This document shows, piece by piece, positions 11,671 to 24,600 of a stretch of 64,000 nucleotides of DNA (the stretch's first letter is position 1; each line of letters starts with the position of its first letter). The stretch comes from Halichondria panicea. Taxonomy: Eukaryota > Porifera > Demospongiae > Suberitida > Halichondriidae. The position numbers and the translations under genes are program-made. The stretch spans positions 5,952,042-6,016,041 of the forward strand of contig NC_087377.1 in the NCBI RefSeq assembly GCF_963675165.1, given 5' to 3'. The notes below the pieces were generated by a model. The model ran no database searches and was not told the origin of the DNA. It saw nothing but the letters and a program-made list of their open reading frames with translations.

Positions 11671-14600
11671 GCACCTTCTTCCTTTCTTGATATATGAAGG
11701 CGACTGAAGCTGCATGGCTTTGATTTCTTGTCAGCGTCTTTCTTTGCTTTCTTTGCTGGTAGCCCAATTGTGGTTAACTCATGACCTCTCGGTCGCCCTC
11801 TCTTTTTCACAATAGGTACGACTTTGATTCCTGAGAATAAGGAGACTCGGTGAGTAAAAATTGCTTACTGTACCCTTGTGAAAATACCAAAATGCGAACT
11901 TCTTAGAAAGGTATTTGATGCCAACCCAGAAAAAAGAGTTAGTAGCACGTGTTTAGAATAATAATTGACGAAATGTATCACAATAAATTAAGATTGTACC
12001 CGGCCTATACTATACATTCCACCATAATTATTCATACATACCCAATGTTCCTTGGGTTGTGTTTACATTCTGTCCTCCAATGACTGGCGATTCACGCGGT
12101 GACTTGATGTCTGGTGCCACAGTGCCAGTCTCTTCAAGTGCAGCACCTTCCTTGCTTTTGACAGAGTGCTGCTCATCATTATCATCATCACCAGACTCTG
12201 AGCTGACTTCACTGACTTCACCTGAACATTATTTGTGAGGAGGTGGTGTGCATTGTTTAGAATATGGGAATACCTGTACATTACATGTCACTCAAGTACA
12301 AATAAAGTGGTATTGTGGGAAGAGGGAGAGCTACAAACAGCATTTTAAGTGGCACCACTTGCAATGAAATAATTATCAGACTCACTTTCATTCAGTTCTG
12401 CGAGCCCAACTTCTTCTCCATTCTTCCAATACAATATTAAATCTTTTACTAGCTTCATTCGCCTGTCAAATTGGTTTTTGGATGCATAGCTTGCAACTGA
12501 CGCCAACTCAGCAGAAAGAATTGACATTTTTCAAAATTTTGGATGTTGGCTTAGTGAGCGGCGATGCTCCTTTCCAGTTGTTAAAACCAATGTACCCTCT
12601 GAAGAATGGGCTGAGAAAATCCGATGTGTAGATCGATAGTAAGCAGTAGTCCATCTTTCGTTACAAAGAACAGCATCATAGGTAGATATACCAAGTTGAG
12701 AGTGCAGTGCGAAAATATGGCGACAAGGCAGGAGCATTGACCTACTGAATATGCACTCGCAACTAGAAATTGTGACGTTTTTTTGTCCCTCTGATGTTTT
12801 CACAATATACACGTCACCTTCCTTTGTGATTTTCGATACCTTACCAGCTAATTCTAGCTGCTTGTGAACAAAATCAGCCGCATAATTTGTCAATAGTCGG
12901 GAGTACATACTTTCAGAACTGTCATCTCGAAATAGGTTAACTTTCACTCGTTGAAAGACCAGAGCAGCCTTATGATCACATTCAGTTCTCAATGCAGTTA
13001 AAATGACGAAAAATCTATCAACAAACTCTTCCAGGGAGCTATGGCGATTTATTACTTGCTTCAACTTTCCATTGATACTCTCCAATCGATTGTTAGTAAA
13101 ATTGAGAAAGTTGCCACAGTTGGACTTCATTCCGAGAACCCATTCATCTCTAATGCTATGCCAATTTTCGTCAAAATATAACACAACTTCCCTTGGAGCA
13201 GATCTCTGGAAGTTAGCATAAAGCTCTCGATAGTGAGCTTCTGTGGTAGCGTAAGCCATTTTCTGTACCATCTCCAAGCAGAGGGACCGTTGCCCAGATG
13301 AAATCCCCATTTTTTTCACAAGTGATCTCTCTTCGTAGGCTTCTCAACGCGTGGAATAAGCATATGAGAACAGAAGCATTTGGTAGTTGCTCCTTAACAA
13401 CATCTCTCTCGCCAATATCTTTGTCTGCCATCACAACTCGTACATTCTTCCAATTTTGATTATGCTGTTTGAAAGCCTCCATCATCCAAGACATGCTCTC
13501 TCTATCTTCTGTCACCAACAAGCAGACTGCCACTATTTCACTTTGACCGTTAGAATCCTCGGTGAGCATTAAATATACAGGCAGCCCTAATTCCAGCAAT
13601 TTGTATGCGGCATCAAGGCATAGAAGCTCAGGGTATGCTTTAAAACATTCTTTCATTTGCTGATCCTGAAAAAATACGCCTTTCAGGTTTTTTTCACTGT
13701 CTGAGAATATTTCCACAGAAGCTCCTATGCCAAAGAGAGACTTGTGTAAGTACATGCAAGCTAGACATTAGATGGGTATTTTAGGGGCAGAGCTGTTATT
13801 CTGAAAGAATCAACATGCACTAATTATAAACGCATATAAATTATACTAATGAATCTTGCACGCCATTAGTATTAGTGACTTACCATAATGCGTCATCAGA
13901 GTATCAACCGTAGCATCTAGGCTGTTTCTGCTTTTCCTGAGTTTGGTAGAGGATGCAATGTTTGTCAGATCTTTTAAAAGAATAACATTCCCTGTCTCTC
14001 GTACTAGTTCTTGCTGCAACAGCTTTTTGTTTACATTCATCCCCAGAAGTTTAGTAGCCTTTTCTTTAGCTTCAGTAGGGAGGCTTCTTTGACGTGGTAG
14101 ATGTTTAAACAGCTCCTACACATTGGAACACACAAATTATGTCTTATCAGTACATGCATGGTGATAAAACTAACCTGAGATACTTCATGGGTATGTTCCG
14201 TCGAGACACTTCCCACTTCAAAAGCAGTGCATTTTCAAGGATATATGAGCCGGACAATCTTGCCTGAAGGTCCTAAAGAAAAAGTGCCAGGAGCGAGAAA
14301 TAAACAAGAAATAAACAGAGGAACACTATGCTCATGATTCATGATTCTACTAGATATAGATACGTACAGACAGATAATAAGATTTTTCGTGTTATAGTCA
14401 GTAATTATGCAACTATCAATGTCAGTCCCCACTACTCCCCCCCCTGTGGAGGACATAGTGGGGATTTGATTCAGTAAGTAACTCGAGGTGCGGGATAGGG
14501 TGGGGAATTTGACTTCCTCATTTCCTCAGTATACAAACTTACAACAGTAATATCTAGAAAATGTAACACATGCAAGTCAAATCCCGGGGTTATTAAGTAC

Positions 14601-15101
14601 GCATTAAGTAGGGGTATGGGAGGGGAAGTAGGGATTTGATTTCAACCAGTCCCCCAGGGGTGGGGCAGTAGATATTGATGCAAATCAAATCCCCACTAAA
14701 CCCCGACATACCCTGCAAGGTGGGTATAGTGGGGACTGAAATTGATAGGTGTATAACTGCATGCAATATTAAACTACGACTTACGAAGTGCACCTGCTTC
14801 CCTTCCCTCGGGGCTTAAAGGATCGACCGCCATGTATACAACAGTACTTTAATTCATAGTACTTCAGATCAGTCTTTAAAGGTCGCTCTATCCCTCTCTT
14901 ACGAGCAGCAGTAATCGTTCTGGAGTCTCTCCTCCACAGCTCTATAAAAGCTTCTTTCTTGTAACATTCTACTTTCAATTCAAATTCTTCCAAGCTACTA
15001 AATTTATCTCCAATTTTAAAATTGATTGTTGAGTTGTCACTGCCAGTAGCAGGACCAGCACTAGCCATTTCTTTATAGTTCTCTAAACGATGGCCAGCCA
15101 C
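11179..15101 (-). pseudogene. MULE transposase with SWIM, AT-hook and PHD finger; three lesions
   Basis: Exons, 5' to 3' on minus: 15101-14796, 14263-14175, 14115-13884, 13724-12386, 12221-12042, 11830-11675, 11561-11179. Exon 1 plus exon 2 form a FAR1/ZSWIM3-like N-terminus (SLEEFELKVECYKKEAF; CPAHISLKM; EHTHEVSQ). Exon 4 holds the MULE core (LCLDAAYKL, VVMADKDIGERD, LICLFHALRSLRREI) and a SWIM finger (CECIFSRSMLLPCRH). Exon 5 is acidic. Exon 6 has an AT-hook (KKRGRPRG). Exon 7 has a C4HC3 PHD finger (CNICHHDL, CESCLLWFHFSC, WFCRSC). Splice phases agree throughout. Lesions are a frameshift at a T4 run (plus-strand 14220-14223), one at a seven-base run (13310-13316), and an in-frame TGA (12531-12533). 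Either the copy recently died or some frameshifts are assembly errors. Confidence 0.85.
14405..14757. mobile_element. MITE nested in the MULE intron
   Basis: The left arm (aactatcaatgtcagtcccc then actactcc) is inverted in the right arm (tagtggggactgaaattgat). The interior has internal 'ggggatttgatt' repeats. It lies between transposase exons 1 and 2, so it inserted after the MULE or arrived as part of the intron. Confidence 0.7.
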
Positions 15102-15424
15102 GTGGCCGGTTCAATTGTACGCAGGACTATAGGAACCGGAGCCGGTTCTCCTAAGTCAATATTATTGATGCCGGTGCCGGTTCAGTAGACACAGCGATAT
15201 TTCTAACGTGGAGTCTAAACATGAATAATTCATGAGAATTATTTTTTCTGTCAGTAAAAGTCCACAAGCAGTTCTGCTGCTAAACGTCAACTTCACCTCA
15301 TTGTTGTGGCCTGTTGACGTTGGGACACAGCTATTAAAGCATACTACTTACATGTACATGTAGTAACACAACCTTAGCTATAATTATCATACATGTAGGT
15401 GCTATAGGTACACAAGCATGAAAA

Positions 15425-16114
15425 AGCGCTCTATAGACCCATTGCAGTGGGTGTGGTTATGACGTCACGCTTTGATACTTCAATGATAGCCGCCATTTTG
15501 GGGTACCACATCAAACAGATTTGTGCAATTTACAGGTAAAAATAGTGATTTTTGTACTTATTGTGGAAATCCTAGTAGTAGGGATAAAGACAAGAACTTC
15601 TACTGACTCCCAAGTGTCATCCCAAGTCAAAGAGACAAAGAATTAGAGCTGAGCAGCCTGAGACATGGAGAATGGCTTGTGTATTTTCTGCAGTTTTGCT
15701 GTTCCTGTAACTTTTTCATAGAATTTTCAATTCAGTTCATACTTGCACACACATGTCACGAATCATTATAGCTAAATATAGCTAACACATATAAACTTGA
15801 AAACAACTCTATGTCATTGCAATGTACACATTTCCACTAGTATAAAGCCATCTTTTCACTCTTTGTTTTCAGCCGCATTTTGAAGGATCTAGACCAATAA
15901 TGATATCTAGCTTGTTCAGGTACTTCTTCTTGCCACCTTGGTCTTGTTTCAAAGATAAATAACCTTCTACAAAGGGTATCTTTTTGGTGCTAAATACTAG
16001 CCAAATTGTGTTCATTGTACGTAAAAGTCTGTTACTGGTACCTCAAAATGGCTGATATTCCAATGACATCATTATTAATTACGTTTACGTCACTGCAATG
16101 GGTCTATAGCGCTT
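15425..16114 (+). mobile_element. P-element-like relic with a THAP-type remnant
   Basis: Termini (ctatagacccattgcagtg and cactgcaatgggtctatag) are a nearly perfect inverted repeat. Near 15553-15660 one plus frame reads CTYCGNPSSRDKDKNFY, then a stop, then LPSVIPSQRDKEL. This resembles the C-x2-C and FxxLP pattern of a THAP DNA-binding domain. The rest of a transposase is not visible. THAP domains are typical of P elements; assignment is by that motif only. Confidence 0.55.
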
Positions 16115-17581
16115 GTGTATAAACTTTCGTGGAATGAGGTTTTTGCAGTATAGGAGCCCTTGGCAGCATGCATGTATATTAATTCGTGGGTATAAATGTT
16201 CGTGGTACATGTTTATAATCAGCAAAAACTGCGAACATTTATATATACCCTCGAGAATATACCCGCTATACGGCACCTCTAACTACTTCACGACAATCAA
16301 GATTCATTTTCTTTGTATTCACCATCAGGAGGCATATCTTTAAATGTTGGAGGGGTGAGCATGCATTAGACAATAAGTTTCGCGGGAATTTTACTTATGT
16401 AGACTTCATTGTAGAGCATCACGTGAATCGCTTCCGTTACCAATCCCGCTCTCTTTAATGATGGTGATATCACTTTCTTTAACCAAAAGGGGTGTGTCAA
16501 TGCTTTTTACCACAAGCGGGGGCTGATGAGAAACAAGGAAAATCTACTTTGCCTGGCCTAATAGAAGCGCCAAGTCCACAACCTCCCCACCGACTGCTGA
16601 GTTTACACAACTTCCCACCATGTGGTTTCATGCCCCAAGATTTCTTAGGTGTTAGGCTGCAAGTTCACCCGACCTATTGGTACCTAACTAAGAATTTCAA
16701 TACAAAGGGTTGGGGAGGGCGTGGCCAGACTAGGAAACCTGAGTAGGGAAGGCACGTCCATACAGACACATAGAAAACGCGTGTATTCTGCGCACTTACG
16801 TTTTGGGCCAGGCTCTCAATGCCAACATTTAGTTTATCCGGACAAAGACACATTTCAAGCAATGTAGTTTTATTGCTAGCAAGAGTTTTGCGGTTAGATA
16901 TCTCGAAGAATAGCTCTTTTAAACTACATGTACATGTATAGAGACCATTTGCATGTAAGAGCTAATTGCTGTGACGTCATTGTAAAATTCATGAATTGAG
17001 ACTTTACATGTGCACTGTGCGCTTGTTACTACCCGAGAAGCTCGTTGCTAGGTAGCAAGTGCGTTCTAATTAGAAAATAAGGCAGCTGCCACACTAGTCC
17101 TTGCTAAGACAGAGCTAGCTAGCGAGCTAGAGCCTGTTACTCTCTGGCCGGCCTTATAAATGGAGGATTCTTCCCAACTTGTCTGCAACACTGCTGTGTG
17201 ATCAATGGACCAGTAAACAGTCAACATGCAAGCATCCTTTCTACGCATGTAACATGCATGGGTGTAATACATGCATGTAGTCTGACGCATGTAATTTCCT
17301 ATTATGTGCACACTATTTCGCATAGGGACGTTGTACAAGGATGAGTTTTAAGGTTGAATGGAAAGTTTGGAGTCAGATACAGATGAAAAAAAGGCTAGCT
17401 TGCTTCGCATACCACATTACATTATACAAAAGTACATTAGAAAAAAAATTAAAAATTTTTTTAAGGAGTTTATAATTTTTTTTTATTGGCACGTACTTAA
17501 TTTAGCGTTAATTACAAAATTCGCTAAAATTTGCTAAAATTAGTACCCGTTTATAATAGTAACAATAAGGTACCGACGTAA

Positions 17582-18180
17582 AATAGCCGAGGGTTAGCAC
17601 TTCAGTGCTCTAGTTATTTAAGTAGAAACATTTTCTGCTGAATCTGCAGTGCAGTTCTCCACGTGCAAGTGAGTCTTTGTTGCAAGTCAAAAGAGTGTTC
17701 AGTTCTAGAGATATAGACAAAAGAAGCACTATTAGTGTGAGAACACAAAGACAAGAGATGACAGTTAGTTTACTGCACAGACTTCCTAGAGACCCAAGCA
17801 AGAGAGCTGAATGGCTAGAGCTTCTCCAGCTGAAGAAGAAAAGTATCCAGACACTTGTGAACCTGGTTTGAAAAATTTTCCTACAGCTAGCTTCAGCTCT
17901 GAAAAAACTCTTGCTTGAGTCTCTAAGAAGTCTCTTGTCTTTATGTTTCCCTTGGAACCTGTATTGTATGCTTGTGCCTGTATACATTCCTCGAAGGAAG
18001 AAAAGGAGACCTGCCACATGTACTAACTGTTGCAGCACATGCATGCGCAAAATGATTGGAAAACTAAAATTTTTACCAGAAAAATATCCTGATGAATATA
18101 CAGACAGAAGTCATACACAGAGCTATAATTATACATGTACATGTACATTTGGCTAGCAAGCTACAGACAGAACTGTAGGT
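17582..18180 (+). pseudogene. THAP-domain transposase remnant
   Basis: A plus frame at 17677-17871 includes LLHRLPRDPSKRAEWLELL, matching the LP-x-DP-x-R-x2-W core of THAP domains. It starts beside a terminus gccgagggttagcacttcag, which recurs inverted near 21605-21645 and directly near 63543-63565. The frame then breaks. The overlapping minus frame is treated as a shadow. Confidence 0.5.
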
Positions 18181-18231
18181 TTGTTGCAACAGCTATTTTC
18201 TTCTTTTCTGATAGAGTCTGTAATTATAATT

Positions 18232-18290
18232 ATGCCTCGAGGCGTAGCCGCACGAGGGTTATAGTAAAGCAGAGGAGGTACGACATGGTT
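18232..18290 (+). repeat. R1-like start interrupted by a CAGAGG terminus
   Basis: 'atgcctcgaggcgtagccgc' then 'acgaggg' matches the start of the divergent R1 copy near 30456. Directly after 'atagtaaag' comes CAGAGGAGGTACGACA at 18270, the terminus of the CAGAGG MITE family. A possible decayed right end (gcgtacctcct) lies near 18542-18552, but no target duplication is visible. Confidence 0.5.
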
Positions 18291-18629
18291 GACCTTTTCT
18301 CAATCGGTCTCTAGTGACCTTTATTGCATTCTTCGAGACCACAAGAATATGAAAATTAGCATTCTGCGGCTAGGAATGTGTTGTTGTACTAGCTGCACTG
18401 GATATAGCAAGCTTTCCAAGCAGGCAAATAAACGATCAAAAGAAATAAAGCAGGCAAATAAATGATCAAAAGGAATAGAAGCGCTAGCGCTAGATGAAAA
18501 ACATAATGGGTGCAATAATCAATAACGCAAGACATTACCCTGCGTACCTCCTATCGATCTAGTTTTGTCTATAATTATTTTTTGCTGATTATTATTGCAC
18601 ACTGTACATGCATGGTTCTAGAGTTCTAG

Positions 18630-21600
18630 ATGGAGGAATGGCCTAAAGCGACTGAGGCTCAGTTGAGCCTTGAGTGCTCAGATCAAGCTCTTCAGCAGTT
18701 GTCTGCCGAGATAGCTGGCTATAACAAATACAAGCACATGTTGGGCCTCAGTGATGCTGTGATTAATGAAATCGATCACAATCCAAGCACCTTCTACAGC
18801 ACTCAGGGCAAATTTCATTCTGCTCTAAAAAAGTGGAAATCAAAAAACCTCGATACAAAAACAGCGTCTTACAGTCGATTAGTAGAAATAGTTAAGACTA
18901 CCAATGATGGAGATGCTCGCAGGAAAATTCACAGAGCGTGTGTCAATGCAGGTAAGTTGATGTCATAATAAGTATTAATTATCAAATGAACAAAGGCTAT
19001 AATTTTTTCATAGCAAAGAATGTCGGCTGTCTGAAATATAATGGAGGTAAGCACATGTGTATAGATACATACCATAATATTGTACTTGTACCATGATGTG
19101 CTCTGACACTAAGTAAGGTACAAATTCCATGTACCTTTCCATGGGTGTACATTTATACCCTAGGGTACATGGCTGTGGTCTCAGCCTGAAGCCCTCCCTC
19201 CACTCTTTAAGGACCAAAGTACCGTTGCGGTAACAAAAATTGTAGAAAGCACAAAAATTAATGTGCAGGTGTTTGAAGTTGTAAATGTGGTTTTGTCAAG
19301 TGCAGCACACGCACACAATATGTACAATTGCTTCTAATCAATAGGTGTTTCATAGTACAAGCCACCTGTACCATGGATATATAATTATGTGTGTATTTTG
19401 TTTACCTCGTGCAGTTGTATGTATTCCCTCGGGTTACAAATCCAATACACCCTTGAATCCATGGTACAACTATTACATGTACATGTATGTACATACACCT
19501 GCACATGCATTCCGCATGATCCTCTATATAATAACAGAGGAGTATCAAACTCCCACGCACATTCCATTCTACATCTAGGAGTAGGACTAAAATTCACTGA
19601 ATACGTCACCCTACTGGAGTTTGCAGAATCTTTGCAACACACCAGTAAAAGCATAGAACGTTTACGCGTTCCGTACATGTATATGGGTTTTGTGTACACA
19701 TTGTAGTATCTGTTTTACTACTTAAATGTGTAAGCACTAGTAAGGAACCAGAGGAGGTACGACAGGCGCGGTGCAGCTCAAGCAATTAGCCTTTGATTGA
19801 GCAATAATTATTATCCGCCCACATCGTATGTTTTTGCTGAGAGTAATCAAAGGCTAATTACTTGAGCTGCACCGCACCTGTCGGACCTCCTCTGGTAAGG
19901 AACTATAGTGCTCAACACTTATTCATGTGTTGCGAAGATACGCAACTCCAGTAACACTTGTAGTTGTGTAAACTGTTCGCCAGAAATAAAATAAAATTTG
20001 GGCTGGAGGACAAACCACAGCATGGACCGTATCATTTTTAACTCTACACATACGCACCCACTTAAAATGTGGTTTGAGAGTGAAATAGTATGACATTACT
20101 TGTACCGTAATGTGGTTTGTACTACAACTGCCAATGAAAGCACCGCGAGTGTGCTGAGGTGTCAAAGCTACCATAAAGCTACTAGTTATTAGCATATATT
20201 TTTATATGCACATTATTACCGTATAGCGCGAAATTTTCGAGGGGCGAAATTTTCGCGGATATCATGGGTTAGCAATCCTACACGAAAATTAAGTCTACGA
20301 AAATTGTTCTTTATTAAAATTATAACATTTAAAGGTGTGGCTTCCGGTAAGCAGTCATTCTGCGAACATTGTGCAACGAAATGCTTTTAGAGGCCAATCC
20401 ACCAAATATAAGTGCCTCGAAAATTTTGCGCTATACGGTTATCATGATGAACATTTTGCATTAATTGCATCCAGGTATAATCCAGACTAAAAGTGTATAG
20501 AAACTCTTACATGTACTTGCACTTTATTGATCCTTGAACAGCTGTAGCAGTCTACACAGACAGACACACATGCAGTGGCGTAGCCAGGGGGTGGCGAAGG
20601 GGGCAAATGCCCCCCCTTTTTCTGGATCTCTACTGCTCTGCTCAGGTTAGTGTAGCTGATTATCTTGCTGAGCACTCCCTTTCTTCCGAATCTTGCTGCA
20701 GTTAGCTAGCTAGTAGGCAAGCAAAATAATTTAGTCCCTAAACTGTGAGCTATTCTGGTCTAAATCTATGGACAGTTCTTGTTCTTTGCTAAACTAGCTT
20801 CTTCTATGCAAATAAAACATCACGCCACACCCAACTAGGTAGAGAAGTAAATTATGCCGTCATAATTAAGAGGCGTGGCTTCTGATCAAAATTTTGGCAC
20901 TGCGCGGCTGGTAAATTTTGTCCCCTCTTCCAAAAAATCCTGGCTACGCTCCTGACATGTATACAAACACACTACTGTATACCTCGCTTGCTCATGCGCA
21001 CCGAGGCATAATAATGCTGTGTCCTAGCAACGAAACATACGATAGCAGGTACATTTAGTGATTTTATTTTGCTGTATGATTGTGTTTACGTGTGATACAT
21101 GTAGATTGAAGCATGCAGGGACAGTTCCTAGATTATTAATCCCTAACCAAATCATCTACTCACCAAACGTATACTGTAATCGAATGTCCTTATAGGCTTA
21201 AAATCCGATGAACCACCACCGTTAGAGCAACTGAGGAGTCATGAGCCTGCCCCAGAAATTCCCAAGCCTCCTGAGGAAGCACCTGACAATAAGGTACAGC
21301 TTGGTGCGGTTTTCTCTGTACATGACATTGTATATGTGATTCCCGTGATTTGCCAAGCCATGAGCTACATGCATGTACATGTATATTGCATAAGTGGACC
21401 CACTTCAGGGCTGAATTCAGGATTTTATGCCAGGGAGGCAAATGAACAATGTAGGAGGGGGAGAAGCCACCCGCGGCATAATATGTTTCATTGCATACTA
21501 AACTAGGGGGATCCGGGGGCATGCTCCCCCGGAAAAAAGAGGGCTGATGCATCCCTGCACTTCTACGACGTGGGGCGGTGTATTACAAGTACATGTAGGC

Positions 21601-24600
21601 TGCACACTTCACAACTAGAGCACTAAAGTGCAAACCCTCGGCTGGTGACATGATAATAAAGAAACCAGAAGAGTGATGATGCGGTGCATGTAGCATACAT
21701 GCTAGTCATACATGTATGACTAGCACAGCAACTCAAGAGCAATAAAACTAAACCAGACCAGCTGGAGGCATGCTGAAACATTGAGTGGTACATGTCACAT
21801 GAGACATATACTGTGGACTGGGATCACAGCAAAGAAGCCTGGAGTCTTAGACTTAGAGAGGTATGGCTCCTACCAGGCTGGAGTATATAGGATCCAGAGT
21901 CAGCCAACAACCAGTCACAATTTTAGCTTTCTACTATCAATTGTTCCAGGTACGGATCACTTCAGCTGCAACTACGTAATCAAGGCCATGTGTAGCTAGC
22001 TACATTGTAGCTGCCAACATGCAAGTTCAAGCTTCTTAGCTTTTGCTCAACAAAGAAGCTTCAACATCAAAATCTGCCACTATTTAAACCAAGATATTGT
22101 TCTGTGAAGGCTATACATGCTGTAAACGCAGCACTGTGGTACCCAGGTGAGTAGATATACCTGTGACAAACAAACAAACAAACAGACCAACGGGCTACTA
22201 TACCCGTGGCCGCCCACGCGCGCCTCGGGTAATAATTATACATCTACATGTATGCCCCATGCATGCATGTTTTCTTATACGTTAACGATATAGATATCAG
22301 GGCTATGTTATACATGTAATAGAATGTTTTGCGAGCATCAAACATATGCGAAATTTGTGAGGGTTGATCGATAACCACACGATCCTTGCCAGAACGCAAT
22401 ACAAAAATAATGTTTAGATAGCAAAAAAGGTCAAATTTTCTGCTGATTAGACTCATTCGCAAAGGTTTTTCACCAGCAAAATATTCTAGATAATAGTTAT
22501 AGGCTGAGTCCAAGGTCTTTATGGGGTTTTGAGAACCGAAGTTTGCTGATTTTCGTGCTTCTCTAGATGCTGAAATGAAGCGACTTCAATCTGCTGGTGT
22601 TGGCTCTGTACGTAAGCAGGCTGAACCACTTTGCCTTGAAGAAGAAGAGGGTTGCTGTGGGAGAAAAAACTGTTAGGAGACCACAGCCCGGACGCTCTTT
22701 TGAACACAATAGTTGTTCATGAATGGACTGTATTTTGCATTGCACAGTGGAGGTGAGCACAGACAACTTCACCATAATCCTTGCCATGCAGATTGAATTT
22801 GTGAGCCTCGAAATGAACAATCATTCCTCAGATACAGGGAAGACGTATCGAAGAATCCTCCCAGAGGATTGAAAGGACGCAAGTTCAAACCCAAAGTAGT
22901 GGTTCACTATTCAAATCCCGAAAATCCTCAGAGATGCTTTGTTGAGCTGTTTAAGAGATACAATAGCTTGTGTCCTCATGATCGCCCGAGCAATGCGTTC
23001 TACCTCTCTCCTCTGACAAAACCTAAACAAGATTGCTGGTTTTCCCGAGCACCTTTGGGACACAACACCTTGAAGAACATGGTGAAGAACATGTGTAAAA
23101 AAGCAGGAATACAAGGTTTCAAAACGAACCATTCGCTCAGAGCCACAACTGCAACCAGGTTGTACTCAAGTGGTGTTGATAAACAACTCGTAATGGAGCG
23201 TATAGGCCATCGCAGTATCGAAGGGATCAGAAGCTACAAGCGAACCTCCTTAGAGCAGCATGAAAACATTTCAGACATCCTACACAGTAAAAAGTCCCTG
23301 TAGCCAGAAACCAATTCACAGAGTCTTATCTGCCATCTCTGCCTCCTCCAATGGCTGCCACCACATTTCCGTGCTCACAAGTGTCGACAAACAACGTAAG
23401 CGCACCTCGCACCTCATTCTCAAGTGATGATCATGCAGGAGTATTCTACATAAGTTCATGCTCAAACATATCTAATCATTCCAACTAACTGTGAACTCTG
23501 AACGTCATTATAATTATCGACATTTACATAATTAGTCAATTCAGTATGATTGTATGTATCATGTAAAAAATGTTAAATGCATGTAGTAAACATATAATGG
23601 ACCTCCATAGAAGACCTCTGAATGTCTGAGAGGTCGAAAGGACCTCCAAGTAACCAATCAGATTGCACCATTTGTGACAAGCATTTTCTAATAACACGGT
23701 ATATCTGTACATGCATGTGCTTGTACATGTAGGTGCCTGAGATTCAGCAATTTTGCTACATTCACGAATCAACCCGACGTCACTTGGTATGGGATGTGAA
23801 GCAAATTTCTGAGCTGAAAGTGCATTTTCTGAACCCTGACATTCTAGAGAAGGAGCACTGGAAGTGTGGGCATGCGGGTCCCCTGACAGTTGACACTATC
23901 CTGGCTTGGGCCACTGTCTGGAATAGCCATGCTGAAAAGTACCCACATATTGCTGATGAGCTAGCAACCGCTGACACAGCTCAAATAAGAGTGTTTTTTA
24001 CCAGCAACAGTAAGTAATTATTTTCAGCGGGGCGATAATTATAAACCCTCCCCAATAGCATCGCCCTGATACAATGTACATCTATCATGCAAGATAAAGA
24101 TTATATATACCGTATTTACTTGATTAAACACCCATCTCGTTTAAACGCCCATGGTGATCAAGCTGTCTTTGTCAATAAACGCCCCTCTTAAATAATCGCC
24201 CATGTATGGGGCGTGGCACTGTGTGTGGAGCTGAATTAGCTTGTGGAACCAGCTAAAACAATGGCAGCATAGAATAAATAGAGGGAGTTATGATGGCAGA
24301 GAGGACACAGAGGGAGTAACGCCACTCCTACGACTTAAGATTGAAGCTGAGAGCTGTAGCAGCAGTCAAAAAGAGCATAATAACTGCTGATGAGCAAGAG
24401 TTTGAAGTATACAAACAATAAATGCCCGTTTTGAATAAGCGCCCATCTCGTTTAAACGCCCCCTCTACAGATGTTGCTAGGACGTTTAATCAAGTAAATA
24501 CATTACATGTACAGTGGAACCTCTTACCCTTAAGGTGACATTCTCAGGTATTTTTTTTGCAGTATATAGCACGGGAAGTCCTTTTATAGTGCTGAAGTCA

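Larger units (their letters stand above)
10897..15196 (-). mobile_element. Full-length Mutator-like (MULE) transposon with 9-bp duplication
   Basis: The element starts with CGCTGTGTCTACTGAACCGG and ends with its inverse. The 9-mer ATATTTCTA occurs immediately outside both ends (10888-10896 and 15197-15205). The 9-bp duplication is typical of the Mutator superfamily and agrees with the transposase it carries (11179-15101, minus). Subterminal regions are rich in CCGGT/ACCGG motifs on both sides, possibly transposase binding sites. A smaller MITE (about 14405-14757) sits in an intron of the transposase gene. Confidence 0.9.
15206..18629. other. Intergenic stretch with P-like element relics
   Basis: There is no host exon between the MULE and gene D. 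The stretch holds a THAP-bearing element (15425-16114), a palindromic 'ccgctatacgg' end near 16230-16280, one arm of the CATAGATTGAARRGA family near 16430-16460, a second THAP relic (17582-18180), and an R1-like start plus CAGAGG end near 18230-18290. Confidence 0.5.
20130..21012 (-). mobile_element. Reduced R1 copy with two insertions
   Basis: The 3' end (aatgaaagcaccgcgagtg) is at the left and the 5' end (tatacctcgcttgctcatgc then gcaccgaggcata) at the right. Between them lie the palindrome 20218-20439 and the hAT-like element 20573-20954. Most of the R1 centre is missing. Confidence 0.6.

Noticed and set aside
11586-11810. Open frames with long His-Thr or Thr-His runs
   Set aside because: They read through the (GT)n intron of the MULE gene; only the AT-hook exon 11675-11830 is supported by splice sites.
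17610-18050. 146-residue minus-strand open frame
   Set aside because: It is antisense to the THAP remnant, with no domain or splice support.
18270-18555. Complete CAGAGG element
   Set aside because: The left end is clear but the right end is only a weak gcgtacctcct match and no 9-bp duplication is present.
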